NCBI RefSeq assembly: GCF_014132355.1
Contig: NZ_BLZO01000082.1
Span: 1-64,000, forward strand
Source: Okeania sp. KiyG1
GTDB lineage: Bacteria > Cyanobacteriota > Cyanobacteriia > Cyanobacteriales > Microcoleaceae
Length of the DNA: 64,000 nucleotides
Direction: 5' to 3'
Shown: positions 20,001 to 28,348 of the stretch, in pieces
Layout: each line of letters opens with the position of its first letter
How positions within the stretch are numbered: position 1 is the stretch's first letter
Position numbers and translations under genes: made by a program
Notes under the pieces: generated by a model
Database searches by the model: none
The model's input: only the letters and a program-made list of their open reading frames with translations
What the model was told of the DNA's origin: nothing

Positions 20001-20553
20001 ACCCTCAGAAGTAAGTGATGAAGTAGGTAGAATGACAAGAGTCTTAAATCAAATGGATGGTGTGTCCATTAGCACTGAATATGGAGAAGGTAGAGTGATA
20101 GTCAAAGGAACAGTAATGGATATGGCAGATTCTCAGATAATTATTCGTAAAATAGAGCAAGTTCCTGGGGTAACATCTGTAATCAGTACAACTAAACTCA
20201 GCCCACTTAAGCTGAAAACTCGCATCTACTTTGATATAGGTTCAGCCCAACTTCAGCCTGTATATTTAGATACAATGGCCCAGATTAGAGAATTTCTTAC
20301 TCAATATCCTCAAAAACATCTTAGGATATTAGGTCATACAGATCGTACTGGCAGTCCCAATCTCAATAGACAATTGGCCCTTGAACGAGCATATACAGTC
20401 AGGGACGCTTTGGTGAAACAGGGGGTAGATGCCAGACGATTAGACATAATTGGACAAACAAACTCTCCTCAAGATGTGGAGGACAATCAACCACTATTAT
20501 TAAGTAGGTGCGTAACATTTGAGTTGTTTGAACCAAATGAAAAAGACAACTAG
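17053..20553 (+). CDS. Large membrane-tethered protein: 50-aa repeats, helical repeats, TM, BON-like, OmpA domain
   Basis: The 1166-residue protein has, in order: seven 50-residue repeats (about 46-395); an acidic linker with ILFGSQL; tandem helical repeats of LAPLLAPSIETQ or ALAPEMGxAI type (about 470-700); a conserved segment around GVSEAELIISEI and AVFLIHKESGLVISEV; one membrane span at about 886-909; two BON-like folds (about 916-1050, VERGSLILTGQLPNQ and GEGRVIVKGTV); and a C-terminal OmpA/MotB peptidoglycan-binding domain (about 1054-1160, FDIGSAQL, ILGHTDRTGSPNLN). No signal peptide, so the large N-terminal part should be cytoplasmic and the OmpA part periplasmic, as in MotB. It sits 8 bp from the GTPase gene. 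Confidence 0.88.
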   Translation: MAYLNEKSTNNSQDINYNQSVELNTETVEQLRRLLKLLVDLNLVDFPEGLTAESINSQEDIDFQSTLVNQTENHQNLIHQTITKQLEQDRDKITDFLEDLTAESINSQEKIDFQSTVVNQTENHQNLIYQSITKQLEQNQHNITDFPEDLTAELINSQQEIDFQSTVVNQTENHQNLIYQSITKQPEQNQHNITDFPEDLTAESINSQQEIDFQSTVVNQTENHQNLIHQTITKQPEKDQDKITDNPEDLTAESINYQQEIDFQSTTVNQTENHQNSIHQTITKQPEKDQDKITDNPEDLTAESINYQQEIDFQSTTVNQTENHQNSIHQTITKQPEKDQDKITDNPEDLTAESINYQQEIDFQSTTVNQTENHQNSIHQTITKQPEQDRDKIIDVEGKSTSTNNQAEEAGIEKPLLFPQKLPELSDERQQYDEELEAFEALQNILFGSQLARLIRKLNTSQGVKNFNSNQDEFNHALTPLFSQNLQLGQTEEEVIETIYPVIEQAIQKRFRQDRQAITSSLAPLLAPSIETQVQQEPQLIADAIAPIIDIIISKKIEQDKQSITSSLAPLLAPSIETQIKQEPQVIADAIAPIIDIIISKKTEQDQQAISEVLAPLLPGAISTAIQNYPQEIAKALAPEMGAAIREQIRIDRRQISQALAPEMGRAIKDQITLEPNSIADALYPVMGSTISKYMAGEVREINDKISETFSLKGIKRKIKATFQGVSEAELIISEITICTVQAVFLIHKESGLVISEVQHSGRDRLESEMLAGMLTAISSFVNDCIAQSGDTSELNEIEYGNSKIILEVAGYCYLAVVIKGQTNKSFIKELQQVLSNIVIDHGKDIKNFAGDSDTIPPSIQLLLKSLMETEDVQENQKLQVSKTPTALLIVCGLILSLILIPWGIYQYYSRLYRGIEVRTREAWSNIDELAIYGIDAKVERGSLILTGQLPNQNLRNRAAKIAKKEARFHNLEVNNQIVAVRRPSEVSDEVGRMTRVLNQMDGVSISTEYGEGRVIVKGTVMDMADSQIIIRKIEQVPGVTSVISTTKLSPLKLKTRIYFDIGSAQLQPVYLDTMAQIREFLTQYPQKHLRILGHTDRTGSPNLNRQLALERAYTVRDALVKQGVDARRLDIIGQTNSPQDVEDNQPLLLSRCVTFELFEPNEKDN
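17188..18237 (+). repeat. 150-bp coding tandem repeat, seven units
   Basis: Seven in-frame units of exactly 150 bp encode a Gln/Asn/Glu-rich 50-residue repeat (DLTAESINSQQEIDFQST and on). Units 5-7 are almost identical in DNA, showing recent expansion, while units 1-4 differ at several positions. Confidence 0.95.
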
Positions 20554-20561
20554 CTGAAAAT

Positions 20562-21092
20562 ATGATATCGAAAAAAATTTGTCTTGTTGGTGATTTTGGT
20601 GTGGGAAAAACTAGCCTTATTCGTAAGTTTGTCGATCGACAGTTTAGTGACCAATATCTCTCTACGGTAGGGGTAAAAATTTCTCGTAAAAAAGTTGATT
20701 TACCCAAAACAGATGTAGAAAAAAATGATTTTTTGCAGTTATTAATTTGGGATCTAGAAGGTCATACTAAGTTTAAGGCGATCGCTCCTAGTTATTTACA
20801 AGGAGCTAGTGGGGCAATAGTTGTAGCAGATGTCACTCGTCAAGAAACTATCGACAATCTTTCGGAAAGATTAGAATTATTTTTATCAGTAAATCCTAAG
20901 AGTGTAGCTATTTTGGCTTTGAATAAATCTGATTTAGTTGATGCAGAAATGATCAATCAATTATTATCAAAATTCGAGCATCAGGAAGATAAAAGAGTTA
21001 TAGCGACATATTCTACATCGGCTAAAACTGGTGATAATGTAGATGATATATTCCATAAATTATCATATAGAATGTTAGAAAAAATAGGATGA
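20562..21092 (+). CDS. Rab/Ras-like small GTPase
   Basis: The 176-residue single-domain GTPase has G1 GDFGVGKTSLI, G3 WDLEGHTKF, G4 LNKSDL and G5 TSAKTG. The residue after the G3 glycine, Gln61 in Ras, is His here, so intrinsic hydrolysis may need a partner. There is no C-terminal cysteine for lipidation, fitting a bacterial enzyme. It starts 8 bp after the OmpA-domain gene, which strongly suggests one operon and a shared function; bacterial relatives such as MglA control polarity and gliding. Partner and function here are inferred. Confidence 0.92.
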   Translation: MISKKICLVGDFGVGKTSLIRKFVDRQFSDQYLSTVGVKISRKKVDLPKTDVEKNDFLQLLIWDLEGHTKFKAIAPSYLQGASGAIVVADVTRQETIDNLSERLELFLSVNPKSVAILALNKSDLVDAEMINQLLSKFEHQEDKRVIATYSTSAKTGDNVDDIFHKLSYRMLEKIG

Positions 21093-21519
21093 TTAACGAA
21101 GTCAGAAGTCAGTAGGGGTGATTTCCTACGGAATGCTCCGCAAACGCGAATCACCCGTACAGAAGTTATTTTTGTAACGGGTATTTGAGCAACCCTCCAA
21201 AAATATTTCGCCTTAAAACCCACATTCCGCACTTCAAGAGCGTAACATAAAAATTAGTATAAAATCCGTAGCTTGCTTAGGTATTTATACTATATAAATT
21301 ATCTTCATTTACCTTAATCGAGAGTCAAATTCTCAGATTACTTATGCCAGCATAAACACTTACTGAATCCTTGACTCCTATTGACCACTATAATTTACTT
21401 CTTACTTCTTACTTCCTTCTTAATGCATGACTTTTGAGTTATACTACATTTTGTGGTGCGGAATGTGGGTTAAAAGGTGGGGTGGCGCAACCCAATCCTG
21501 TTTGATAAAATTATCTAAT
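21093..21519. other. Spacer between GTPase gene and tnpB element
   Basis: No gene. It has a short repeat (TTTCCTACGGAATGCTCCGC at 21122), and inverted copies of CCACATTCCGCAC near 21221 and 21456 that may be ends of a small element of about 250 bp. The enclosed stretch near 21245-21390 resembles one at 40850-40980 in reverse. Confidence 0.5.
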
Positions 21520-23037
21520 GTTGGCATTTATACCCGCGCTCTCCTGCAAGGGAGCGTCGTATGGGAATGCCAACCCATGCTATAATAAAACTACAAACGT
21601 GTTAGTAATAGATCCAAAACATTGAAATCTAGATACAAATATCGCATCTATCCTAATCATATTCAAATAAGCAAATTAAATCAACTTTTTGGCTGTTGTC
21701 GATATGTTTGGAATCAAAGTTTAGCATATTGTAATCAACTATATGCTGGTGGTCAAAAGAAACCTAGCTATGTAGATTTAACTAAACAATTCATAACTCA
21801 AGCTAAAAAAGAATTGCTTTGGCTGAAAGATGTAGCTTCTACACCACTACAACAATCTTTGAAAGACTTAGATCAGGCATATAAAAACTTTTTTGATAGT
21901 CGTACTGGAAAACGTAAAGGAATTCAAGTCAAACCTCCTAGATTTAAGCAAAGAAAGTCTAGGCAAACTGCTAGATTTGTAGGGGCTAATTACAAGATTT
22001 GTCAAGACAAAATCTATCTGCCAAAAGTAGGTAATATTAAAATATTTTGGTCAAGAAAGCTGCCATCACAGCCTAGTTCTGTAACTATCATTAAAGATTC
22101 ATCTAATCGTTATTTTGCTAGTTTTGTTGTAGAAACTTGTTCAGAACATTTGCCAAAGTCTGGTAATTCTATTGGGATTGATTTGGGTATTAACACATTT
22201 GCCACATTGAGTAATGGCGAAAAGTTTAAGCTATCATTACCTCTCAAAAAAAACCTCAAGAAATTAGGCAAGTTTCAACGTAAATTTGCCAAAACTCAGC
22301 TAGGTAGCAAACGTCGTGAAAAGGCAAGGGTTAGAGTTGCTAAACTGCACGCAAAAGTCAAAGACATTTCCTACGGAATGCTGCGCAAACGTACAGACTT
22401 CCTTCACAAGTTATCGACTGATTTAGTTAAAAAATACGACACAATTGTACTAGAAGACTTAAATGTTTCTGGTATGGTTTCCTACGGAATGCTGCGCAAA
22501 CGTAATCGCAAATTGGCTAAAGCAATTAGTGATTTAGGATGGAGAGAATTTAGAACTTTAACTGAGGCTAAATGCGAGAAATATGGCAGGGAATTTGGAA
22601 CTATTTCTAGATGGGAACCTACTTCTCAAAAATGCTCTAAGTTGTGGTTTTAAAGGTGGCAAGAAAGAACTAAATGTTAGGGAGTGGACTTGCTTAAATT
22701 GTGGCACTTTGCACGATAGCTTACGCTTAACCGGAGGTTATCGTGACATAAACGCTGCTATCAATATTTTAGAAGTTATTCAGCCAAAAACCAAGGTTGA
22801 AACTACTGAAGCTAAAGTAATAGAAACTCCTGTACAATTATCACTTTTCAATGAAGTCGCCGAGGGGCACTCGGAGACAATTAAACGGACACGGAGCCGT
22901 CGTAAGTCATCCCCTAAAAAGGACGCAAATGGCAATGATGTGTCAACCCGCTCTGAGTCACCAATTCAACTTCGGTTGTTTGATTGATAGATGGGAATCC
23001 CGCGCTGTACCGTAGGTCAGCGTCGGGAGGATGTCAA
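21520..23037 (+). mobile_element. IS200/IS605-type element with tnpB only
   Basis: The left hairpin (21520-21574: GTTGGCATT...AATGCCAAC enclosing CCCGCGCTCTCC...GGGAGCG) and the right end CGTCGGGAGGATGTCAA (TCAA at 23034-23037) bracket a broken tnpB. No tnpA is present. The exact left cleavage site upstream of the hairpin was not resolved. The element lies between the GTPase and the histidine kinase genes. Confidence 0.8.
21622..22987 (+). pseudogene. tnpB: TnpB with frameshift and three in-frame repeat insertions
   Basis: The start is TTG 21622 (MKSRYKYRIYPNHIQ). RuvC-I GIDLGINTF and RuvC-II IVLEDLNVSGM keep their Asp and Glu. The zinc finger is split by one extra A at 22639-22640: removing it restores QKCSSCGFKGG and joins the second frame (ELNVREWTCLNCGTLHD). 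Two in-frame 24-bp insertions encode SYGMLRKR (near 22375 and 22485), both from the dispersed TTTCCTACGGAATGCTGCGC repeat. A third inserts SLRLTGGY before RDINAAINIL, which has the RuvC-III Asp. The C-terminal tail overlaps sequence shared with the 258-bp elements. Confidence 0.9.
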
Positions 23038-23327
23038 ATATGCCAAAATAAATAATAGAAATTACCGATAAATTGTCGTCTAAAGCTTCCCTTTTTAAGG
23101 GGATAAAAAAAATAGAATATTCCTGATATCAAGCCTCCTTATTGCAGAGTTACTGTTAGTGTAGTTCCTCCGGAGGAGGCTAACTGATAACTGATATAGC
23201 ACTATAAGAATTGGGCGCGGACATTTTTCAATCCTAAAATACTTTTACAGTTTGCTATTTCCTGTTCCCTATTCCCTATTCCCTATTCCCTAGCGCGTAG
23301 CGCTATAACTGATAACTGAAATGACCC

Positions 23328-24875
23328 ATGATTAACCTATTAAAAAAACTTTTAGCATATCGTCAAATAGAATATTTGATAATTAATTCAGAGTTAAAAA
23401 TTTTAGAGGTATCTTATGGGTTAAGCAGGTTTGCCGCTCCTCCAGAATTAGCAGTTTTAGGTGAAGATATTCGTAATAGCTTTCCAGAATTAGCAGGAGT
23501 TGAAGAAATTTTAGAGGAAGTGATTAATGGGGAGAGAGAAAGTTTTGAATATGAGGGAGTTGCTAGGTCTTCAGAAAATAAATCTCCTCTATATATCAAT
23601 ATATCTATAATTACAGATTTTAATGAAAATATTCGAGAAAAACATTTAGTTGTATTAGTCGAAGATGTAACGGAAAAAATGGTAATGCAGCAGCAGTTAA
23701 TTCAAAGTTCAAATGAATCTAATCTTTTATTAAGTTCTTTGGCTGCTTCTGAGGATTATATCAATAAAATTCTTACTTCTATGGCGGATGCTTTATTAGT
23801 AACAACAAGTTCGGGGATAATTAAAACTGTTAACCGTGCAGCGGAAGTTTTGTTTGATTATACAAAGGAAGAATTGGTAGGTCAAAAGATTTCTATGGTT
23901 ATTCCCAAAGAAGAATTACTACATAGAGCACGGCAAAAATATTTATTTTTAAAAGAACAAATTTCTCAAGATGTAGAATTAATTTGTCAGAATAAAACAG
24001 GAGATAAAATTATTGTTGAACTTTCTTGTTCAGTGATTCAAACCAATGTAGAAGGAATATATAATTTTGTTTATATAGGTAGAGATATTACAGAACGCAA
24101 AAAAGAGGAAGAAGAAATACGTCAAGCTTTAGAACAAGAACGAGATTTAAGAGAACTAAGGGGTCGTTTTTTTTCAATGGTGACTCACGAATTTGGTAAT
24201 CCTCTAAATACGGTATTATTATCTACTCAATTACTAAGATCCTATGAATCGGAAATTACTGAAACTGAAAAAGATCAATATTTAGTATATATTGAAGAGT
24301 CTACACAAGAAATGCTTGAATTGTTAAATGATGTCCGATTTATTGGTAAAGCAGATGCTGGAAAATTGAAATATAAACCAGCACCTGTTGATTTGATTAA
24401 AGTCTGTTCTCATATTACTGAATCTATGAAAGTTACTGCTAGCGATCGACATATAATAAATTTCAAAGTTAACAAAAAATTCAAACAGAAATCTCAACCT
24501 AAGTCGAACAATAATGATGCGATATTCTTCTTGATAGATGAGAAACTAATTCGGCATATCTTAAATAATTTATTATCAAATGCTGTTAAGTATTCACCTA
24601 GTGGAGGAGAGGTGAATTTTCAATTGACTTTAAACGATCAAAGAGCTATTTTTCTGATTGAGGATAAAGGAATAGGTATTCCAGTTGAAAATCAAAAAAA
24701 ATTGTTTGAATCTTTTTACAGAGCAAATAATGTGGGTAAAATAGCAGGGACAGGATTAGGATTAGCAATTGTTAAACAGTGTGTAGACCTTCATAGTGGA
24801 ACAATAAATTTTGCAAGTGAAGTAGGCAAAGGAACTACTTTCAAAGTTGAAATTCCATTGCAAAGAGTATCATGA
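23328..24875 (+). CDS. PAS-domain sensor histidine kinase
   Basis: The 515-residue soluble kinase has two PAS-like regions (about 8-115, and 140-255 with SMADALLVTTSSGIIKTVNRA), a coiled coil (ERKKEEEEIRQALEQERD), then the H box SMVTHEFGNPLNT with His at residue 287. Next come the N box (NNLLSNAVKYSP), G1 (EDKGIGIP) and G2 (GTGLGLAIVK). No membrane span, so it senses inside the cell or through a partner. The coding strand is the same as the coiled-coil/OmpA/GTPase genes, but 2.2 kb holding a tnpB element intervenes; it may have belonged to that operon. No response regulator is adjacent. Confidence 0.93.
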   Translation: MINLLKKLLAYRQIEYLIINSELKILEVSYGLSRFAAPPELAVLGEDIRNSFPELAGVEEILEEVINGERESFEYEGVARSSENKSPLYINISIITDFNENIREKHLVVLVEDVTEKMVMQQQLIQSSNESNLLLSSLAASEDYINKILTSMADALLVTTSSGIIKTVNRAAEVLFDYTKEELVGQKISMVIPKEELLHRARQKYLFLKEQISQDVELICQNKTGDKIIVELSCSVIQTNVEGIYNFVYIGRDITERKKEEEEIRQALEQERDLRELRGRFFSMVTHEFGNPLNTVLLSTQLLRSYESEITETEKDQYLVYIEESTQEMLELLNDVRFIGKADAGKLKYKPAPVDLIKVCSHITESMKVTASDRHIINFKVNKKFKQKSQPKSNNNDAIFFLIDEKLIRHILNNLLSNAVKYSPSGGEVNFQLTLNDQRAIFLIEDKGIGIPVENQKKLFESFYRANNVGKIAGTGLGLAIVKQCVDLHSGTINFASEVGKGTTFKVEIPLQRVS

Positions 24876-26245
24876 AGGAAGAAGGAAGAAGGAAGAAGGA
24901 AGAAGTAAGGAGGAAGAAGTAAAGAAGAAGCAAGGAGGAAGAGGGAAGGAGGAAGAAGTAAGGAGGAAGGAAGAAGGAATAGCTTAGTACCTTAATTATC
25001 TCAAATATTTTTCGAGTAATAAGCAATAAGAAATAAAGTGAGGAAATCTATAAATTACAGATATAAAATATGATGGAGCCTGGTTTTTATCAAAAGAAAT
25101 CTCTCGTAGATTTTTTGTGGCATTCATAGGGCAATAATTGCTATTAGATATTTGTTGTAGTGAAAAAAAATCAGTAATTATCGAGGTCAAGAAGGAAGAA
25201 TAAAGAAGCAATAGGAAGGAAGAAGGAAGAAGGAAGAAGTAAGGAGGAAGAAGTAAAGAAGAAGCAAGGAGGAAGAGGGAAGGAGGAAGAAGTAAGGAGG
25301 AAGGAAGAAGGAATAGCTTAGTACCTTAATTATCTCAAATATTTTTCGAGTAATAAGCAATAAGAAATAAAGTGAGGAAATCTATAAATTACAGATATAA
25401 AATATGATGGAGACTGGTTTTTATCAAAAGAAATCTCTCGTAGATTTTTTGTGGCATTCATAGGGCAATAATTGCTATTAGATATTTGTTGTAGTGAAAA
25501 AAAATCAGTAATTATCGAGGTCAAGAAGGAAGAATAAAGAAGCAATAGGAAGGAAGAAGGAAGAAGGAAGAAGTAAGGAGGAAGAAGTAAAGAAGAAGCA
25601 AGGAGGAAGAGGGAAGGGGGAAGAAGTAAGGAGGAAGGAAGAAGGAATAGCTTAGTACCTTAATTATCTCAAATATTTTTCGAGTAATAAGCAATAAGAA
25701 ATAAAGTGAGGAAATCTATAAATTATAGATATAAAATATGATGGAGACTGGTTTTTATCAAAAGAAATCTCTCGTGGATTTTTTGTGGCATTCATAGGGC
25801 AATAATTGCTATTAGATATTTGTTCTAGTGAAAAAAAATCAGTAATTATCGAGGTCAAGAAGGAAGAAGTAAGGAGGAAGGAGGAAGAAGTAAGGAAGAA
25901 GCAAGAAGGAAGAGGGAAGGAGGAAGAGGGAAGGAGGAAGGAAGAAGGAATAGCTTAGTACCTTAATTATCTCAAATATTTTTCGAGTAATAAGCAATAA
26001 GAAATAAAGTGAGGAAATCTATAAATTACAGATATAAAATATGATGGAGACTGGTTTTTATCAAAAGAAATCTCTCGTAGATTTTTTGTGGCATTCATGG
26101 AGTGATAATTGGTATTAGATATTTGTTCTAGTGAAAAAAATATCTGTAATTCTCGAGTTCAAGAAGGAAGAAGAAAGGAGGAATAGTTTAGTACCTTAAT
26201 TATCTAAAATATTCTAGAAATAAGGAAGAAGAAATAAAGTGAGGA
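24876..26245. repeat. 334-bp tandem array, about four units plus a remnant
   Basis: The period is 334 bp, seen by shifting 24996 to 25330 to 25664. Each unit has a GGAAGAA/GGAGGAAG purine tract of about 110 bp and a unique segment of about 220 bp (ATTATCTCAAATATTTTTCG, GTGAGGAAATCTATAAATTA). The last units diverge and shorten. Short minus-strand frames repeat with it but vary at their starts, so I do not call genes. The array abuts the histidine kinase stop codon. Confidence 0.92.
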
Positions 26246-26446
26246 AATTTATATATACTAGACAACTCCAAGAATAAAAAATCAAATCAATTATTGTAGA
26301 TAAATCATCAATTATTTTCCTATACTCCCTACTCCCTACTCCCTACTCCCTATTTTTATCAATTATTTTCCTCTACTCCCTACTCCCTATTTTGATAAAA
26401 ATGTGGTAGTTTTTTTATAAATAAAAATATATAGGAAGGAATAACT
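26246..26446. other. Spacer with partial miniature element
   Basis: It contains one end of a TAGACATCTCC-family element (here TAGACAACTCC at 26262) followed by AATCAAATCAATTATTG and two CTCCCTA tracts. An AGGAAGGA ribosome site precedes the ATG at 26447. Confidence 0.5.
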
Positions 26447-27028
26447 ATGGCTTTAACCGCTTCTACAATGCTGACATTAGCAACTCCAGCTCCAGATTTT
26501 AAGTTACAGGACGTAGTTTCCGAGCAAATCATTTCCCTATCAACATTTGAGGGAAAAAAAGCACTCTTAGTCATGTTTATTTGTCGTCATTGTCCATTTG
26601 TTAAGCACGTTCAATCAGAACTTGCTAAAATTGGTAAAGATTACGTTCCAAAAAATCTAGGAATAGTCGCTATTAGTTCCAATAATATTGAAGCTCACCC
26701 TGATGATTCTCCAGATAAACTAAAGGAAATGGCATTAGAATTAGGGTTTAATTTTCCCTACTGTTTTGATGCAACTCAGGAAGTAGCAAAATCTTATACT
26801 GCTGCTTGTACTCCAGACTTTTTCCTATTTGATGCTGATTTTAAATTAGTATATAGAGGACAATTAGATGATAGTCGTCCTAGTAATAATCAACCAGTTA
26901 CAGGAAGTGATTTAAGAGCAGCTTTAGATGCAGTTTTAGCAGAAAAATCTGTAGGTGAAAAACAACAGCCAAGTATTGGTTGTAATATTAAGTGGAAACC
27001 AGGTAATGAACCTTCTTATTTTGGTTAG
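26447..27028 (+). CDS. Thioredoxin-family (redoxin/AhpC-TSA-like) protein
   Basis: The 193-residue protein has a thioredoxin fold typical of peroxiredoxin-like redoxins: APDFKLQDV, then the strand LVMFICRHCPFVKHV with a CRHC active site, GIVAISSNN, and the cis-Pro region CTPDFFLFD. Such proteins are common single-gene oxidoreductases in cyanobacteria. There is no signal peptide, so it is cytosolic. The substrate is unknown. The start is supported by AGGAAGGA 8 nt upstream. Confidence 0.9.
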   Translation: MALTASTMLTLATPAPDFKLQDVVSEQIISLSTFEGKKALLVMFICRHCPFVKHVQSELAKIGKDYVPKNLGIVAISSNNIEAHPDDSPDKLKEMALELGFNFPYCFDATQEVAKSYTAACTPDFFLFDADFKLVYRGQLDDSRPSNNQPVTGSDLRAALDAVLAEKSVGEKQQPSIGCNIKWKPGNEPSYFG

Positions 27029-27299
27029 AATTAAAAGGGATATTTGCAGATAGTTGAGCAGACTGTTCTGATATTCCGGCGTTGCTGAATAAATGTATGA
27101 TTTGACAGGAGTCAGGAGTCAGGAGTCAGGAGTTAGGAGCCATGTAAGAATAAGTTGTACAAATTTTATCTGGGATAAATTGTGAAATATAGCTTCCATT
27201 AAAAAACTGTTCAAGTTATTTTTACACGACTACTTAGGTAATTTTAACATCTGATTTTACTGGGGAATGCTGCGAAAACATACTTCTGATTTCTGACTT

Positions 27300-27779
27300 C
27301 TTGAAACTAAATCCGCAAAGAGTTAGTTACTTTAAAAATCAAGGATTTAATACCATAATTCATGGAGTTTTTGGTAATGGGTGCACTATGTATAAAAGCG
27401 AAGTAATGCAAGAAATACTAGAAGCTAACAGTTGTCCTAATTAATGTACAAAACAATGGTTAGTCTGGTTAATTGATGAAGCACATTAACAAGGAATGGA
27501 AGTTCATGCTTATCTTGAGAAAGGCATTAAAATCGATAAAAATAGTCCAATTTTTAATTTAGCGATCGCCAAAAAATGGATAGTACCTGGAGTGGATAAA
27601 ACCTACAATGGAATTGAGCATTATGTCTAAGATGTAGAAGTGGAAGAAGTGGCTAATTTCTTTACCCAAATTTTAGTTGAATTTGTCAAAAAATACCCCA
27701 AAATTAATGTCGTTCAATGGGATGATTATTTGGGATATCATGCATAATTACCAGGAAAAGTAGACCGGACGGCTAAGTG
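27300..27779 (+). pseudogene. Decayed glycoside-hydrolase-like (GHL10/DUF187 type) gene fragment
   Basis: One continuous frame reads NPQRVSYFKNQGFNTIIHGV, CTMYKSEVMQEI, WLIDEAH*QGMEVHAYLEKG, SPIFNLAIAKKWI, YNGIEHYV*DVEVEEVANFF and VVQWDDYLGYHA*LPG. This is the layout of GHL10-type family proteins (roaming beta strand, EAHxxGxEVHAY, aligned catalytic-like Asp pair). Four in-frame TAA codons (27442, 27487, 27628, 27745) and no start codon make it a pseudogene. The ends of the gene are lost in repeats. Confidence 0.65.
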
Positions 27780-27804
27780 AAAAAAATTTACATCTTTCTA
27801 TACC

Positions 27805-28095
27805 AGTTAAAAAAAAGAATGCTACAAAAAGGTGAATATGGAGCAGAGATACTTAAAAAGAGCTTCTCCAATTCATTTTAGATATTTATATCTATATATT
27901 TTTACCTTTTTTCTTCTTCCTTCTTCCTTCACTTATACCATTTGTAACAAACATCGATCGCCCTTGGTATTAGCTTGTTAAAATTAGACTAAGAACTGCT
28001 GTTAAAAATTGAAGTGGGCCTCATTTCTAGTGCAGGATAGCAGAAATAACTGACCAGTTACAAAATCCTAAAACAATACAAATCAAAAATGATTG
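27805..28095. repeat. Dispersed repeats downstream of the decayed gene
   Basis: 27805-27962 (AAAAGAATGCTACAAAAA ... ACCATTTGTAACAAACAT) matches 48655-48850 in the same orientation. 28009-28095 (CAGTTACAAAATCCTAAAAC) matches 43660-43745 in reverse, just upstream of glnA. These are two-copy dispersed repeats of unknown type; no gene is seen. Confidence 0.7.
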
Positions 28096-28348
28096 ACTTT
28101 TAACTTCCGCGTAGCGGCACTAGGTCTTGTGACACATACATACATTGAAAAAATAGTAGTTATTTCCATCCAACTTCATCCCAAATTTATATATGAATTT
28201 AAGGCTCAATCAATCTAGGAAAATTACCATACAGCTAAATAACTTAATCATAGATTGATTATAAAAATCACCGAGAAGAAGAGTTAAGATAGTAATAAGC
28301 TGAAAATGATAAAATGAATAACTAGGGAAGTTTCTGAGGATAATAAAA

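Noticed and set aside
24996..25858. Family of small minus-strand proteins in the 334-bp array
   Set aside because: The three similar frames simply follow the DNA repeat; starts differ and no ribosome site or protein motif supports them.
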